A stretch of 64,000 nucleotides of DNA from Winogradskyella wandonensis. GTDB lineage: Bacteria > Bacteroidota > Bacteroidia > Flavobacteriales > Flavobacteriaceae. The notes below the pieces were generated by a model. It worked only from the letters and a program-made list of their open reading frames with translations. It was not told where the DNA came from and did no database searches. Each line of letters starts with the position of its first letter. The stretch's first letter is position 1. The DNA lies in assembly GCF_004346845.1 (NCBI RefSeq), contig NZ_SMGI01000002.1, positions 620,001 to 684,000 of the forward strand, in the 5' to 3' direction. This document shows, piece by piece, positions 63,390-64,000 of this stretch. The position numbers and the translations under genes were made by a program.

Positions 63390-64000
63390 CTAGTTCTGGT
63401 TTTTTAATAAGCGAAATAATGCTATATAAACTAAAAGCAAAATTAAGCTTATTACAAAAAATACTATAGACTGAATTACTAGGCTTTGCTTATATGTATT
63501 CAATATAATTAAGAATATCGCGAATTGCAACAAACCGTACATTAAAGATACTTTTATGTGAGAATAGTTTAGAACATCTGTTAGCTTTTGGTATATATGA
63601 TGCCTATGAGCCACTGTAACATTCTCTCCAAGAAATTTTCTGTAAATAATAGTTAAACCAGCATCAGTAAGATAAACTCCCATCAAAAGGATAAAGAGAG
63701 GTGACTTTAACTTTATTGTAAAGAAAGAAAGAAGAAAAAAAAGTGTCACTGCAAGACATATACTACCAATATCTCCACAAAAAAAGCGTGCCTGCTTTCT
63801 AAAATTAAAAAAACCGAAAATTAGTATAGATATGATAATGAAAATTAATAATTGCCCATCTATTAAATTTTCATAGATATTAATTATGTAAAGGCTTAAA
63901 AACGCTAGTAAAGAATATATACCGGTCATTCCATTTATACCGTCCATAAAATTAAAGATGTTTATAAAACCAACCCCAAAAGTTAGTAGTATTGGGATAA
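63390..64000 (-). CDS. WecA/MraY-like polyprenyl-phosphate HexNAc-1-P transferase (partial, runs off right edge)
   Basis: C-terminal 202 residues of a membrane sugar-1-phosphate transferase. The diagnostic motif NIFNFMDGINGM continues upstream past the ATG at 63947, so that ATG is internal and the gene begins outside the window. Also seen are CGDIGS (metal site region) and the cytoplasmic VTVAHRHHIYQKL loop with the HxH-type motif. Six or seven membrane helices are in the visible part. It probably loads a HexNAc-1-phosphate on undecaprenyl phosphate. A 61-base gap separates it from the aminotransferase. Confidence 0.9.
   Translation of the reverse strand, partial: IPILLTFGVGFINIFNFMDGINGMTGIYSLLAFLSLYIINIYENLIDGQLLIFIIISILIFGFFNFRKQARFFCGDIGSICLAVTLFFLLSFFTIKLKSPLFILLMGVYLTDAGLTIIYRKFLGENVTVAHRHHIYQKLTDVLNYSHIKVSLMYGLLQFAIFLIILNTYKQSLVIQSIVFFVISLILLLVYIALFRLLKNQN

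Overview
The window is about 64 kb of AT-rich chromosome from a member of the Bacteroidota, almost certainly a marine-type Flavobacteriaceae. The evidence is a type IX secretion (T9SS) sorting domain on a large secreted protease, the gliding/T9SS lipoproteins GldH and SprE/PorW, many flavobacterial families of unknown function (DUF4254, DUF4292, DUF5687, DUF6168, DUF6341, DUF6427), promoter -7 boxes of the Bacteroidota form TAnnTTTG instead of E. coli-type boxes, and almost no Shine-Dalgarno signals. No rRNA or tRNA gene, transposase, phage module or CRISPR array was seen.

Layout. 0-5.3 kb: PolB-type exonuclease, then a 1464-residue secreted metalloprotease. 5.7-14.6 kb: fused oligopeptide ABC ATPase, the two subunits of a 3-oxoacid CoA-transferase, a PBP1A-gldH-ricT group, and the tRNA hydroxylase trhO. 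14.8-21 kb: a MORN-repeat protein, a candidate 30-residue small protein, recA, and a lipoprotein / ECF sigma / membrane-anchored beta-barrel operon. 21-26.3 kb: plsC, trpS, dprA, a SPOR protein, an acyl-CoA thioesterase and small lipoproteins. 26.3-32.8 kb: a cell-envelope run (EnvC-like, DUF4292 lipoprotein, TPR protein, sugar nucleotidyltransferase, dut, polysaccharide flippase). 32.9-41.7 kb: the ATP synthase genes atpBEFHAG (atpD and atpC are absent) behind sprE, a bactofilin, atpZ and a DUF6168 gene. 41.8-45.8 kb: a PadR-controlled ABC operon. 45.9-52.6 kb: PaaE-like reductase, glycosyltransferase 9 and DUF4254, upp, DUF6427, DUF6341 and purD. 52.7-64 kb: a polysaccharide/glycan locus running off the right edge (CapK-like ligase, GT4, initiating sugar transferase, UDP-xylose route, UDP-HexNAc 4,6-dehydratase, Wzy-like polymerase, DegT aminotransferase, partial WecA/MraY-like transferase).

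How the genes fit together. Much of the window serves the envelope: peptidoglycan (PBP1A, EnvC, SPOR), gliding and T9SS (GldH, SprE, a T9SS cargo protease), and surface glycan (flippase, nucleotidyltransferase and the 53-64 kb locus). The ATP synthase group sits in tandem with T9SS and cytoskeletal genes.

The most interesting non-gene structure is a set of dispersed palindromes. At least four short families sit in gaps between genes, including three of the gaps inside the atp operon; the atpE-atpF gap holds a separate 17-bp hairpin. Other notable signals are a perfect 9-bp inverted repeat over the PadR promoter beside two HAAS-like membrane proteins, an unannotated Cys-Cys-Cys micro-ORF before recA followed by two hairpins, and several genes whose -7 box lies only 4-6 bases before the ATG, which suggests leaderless mRNAs. 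Starts were moved inward from the longest ORF where homology or promoter position supports it; these choices are noted in the entries.
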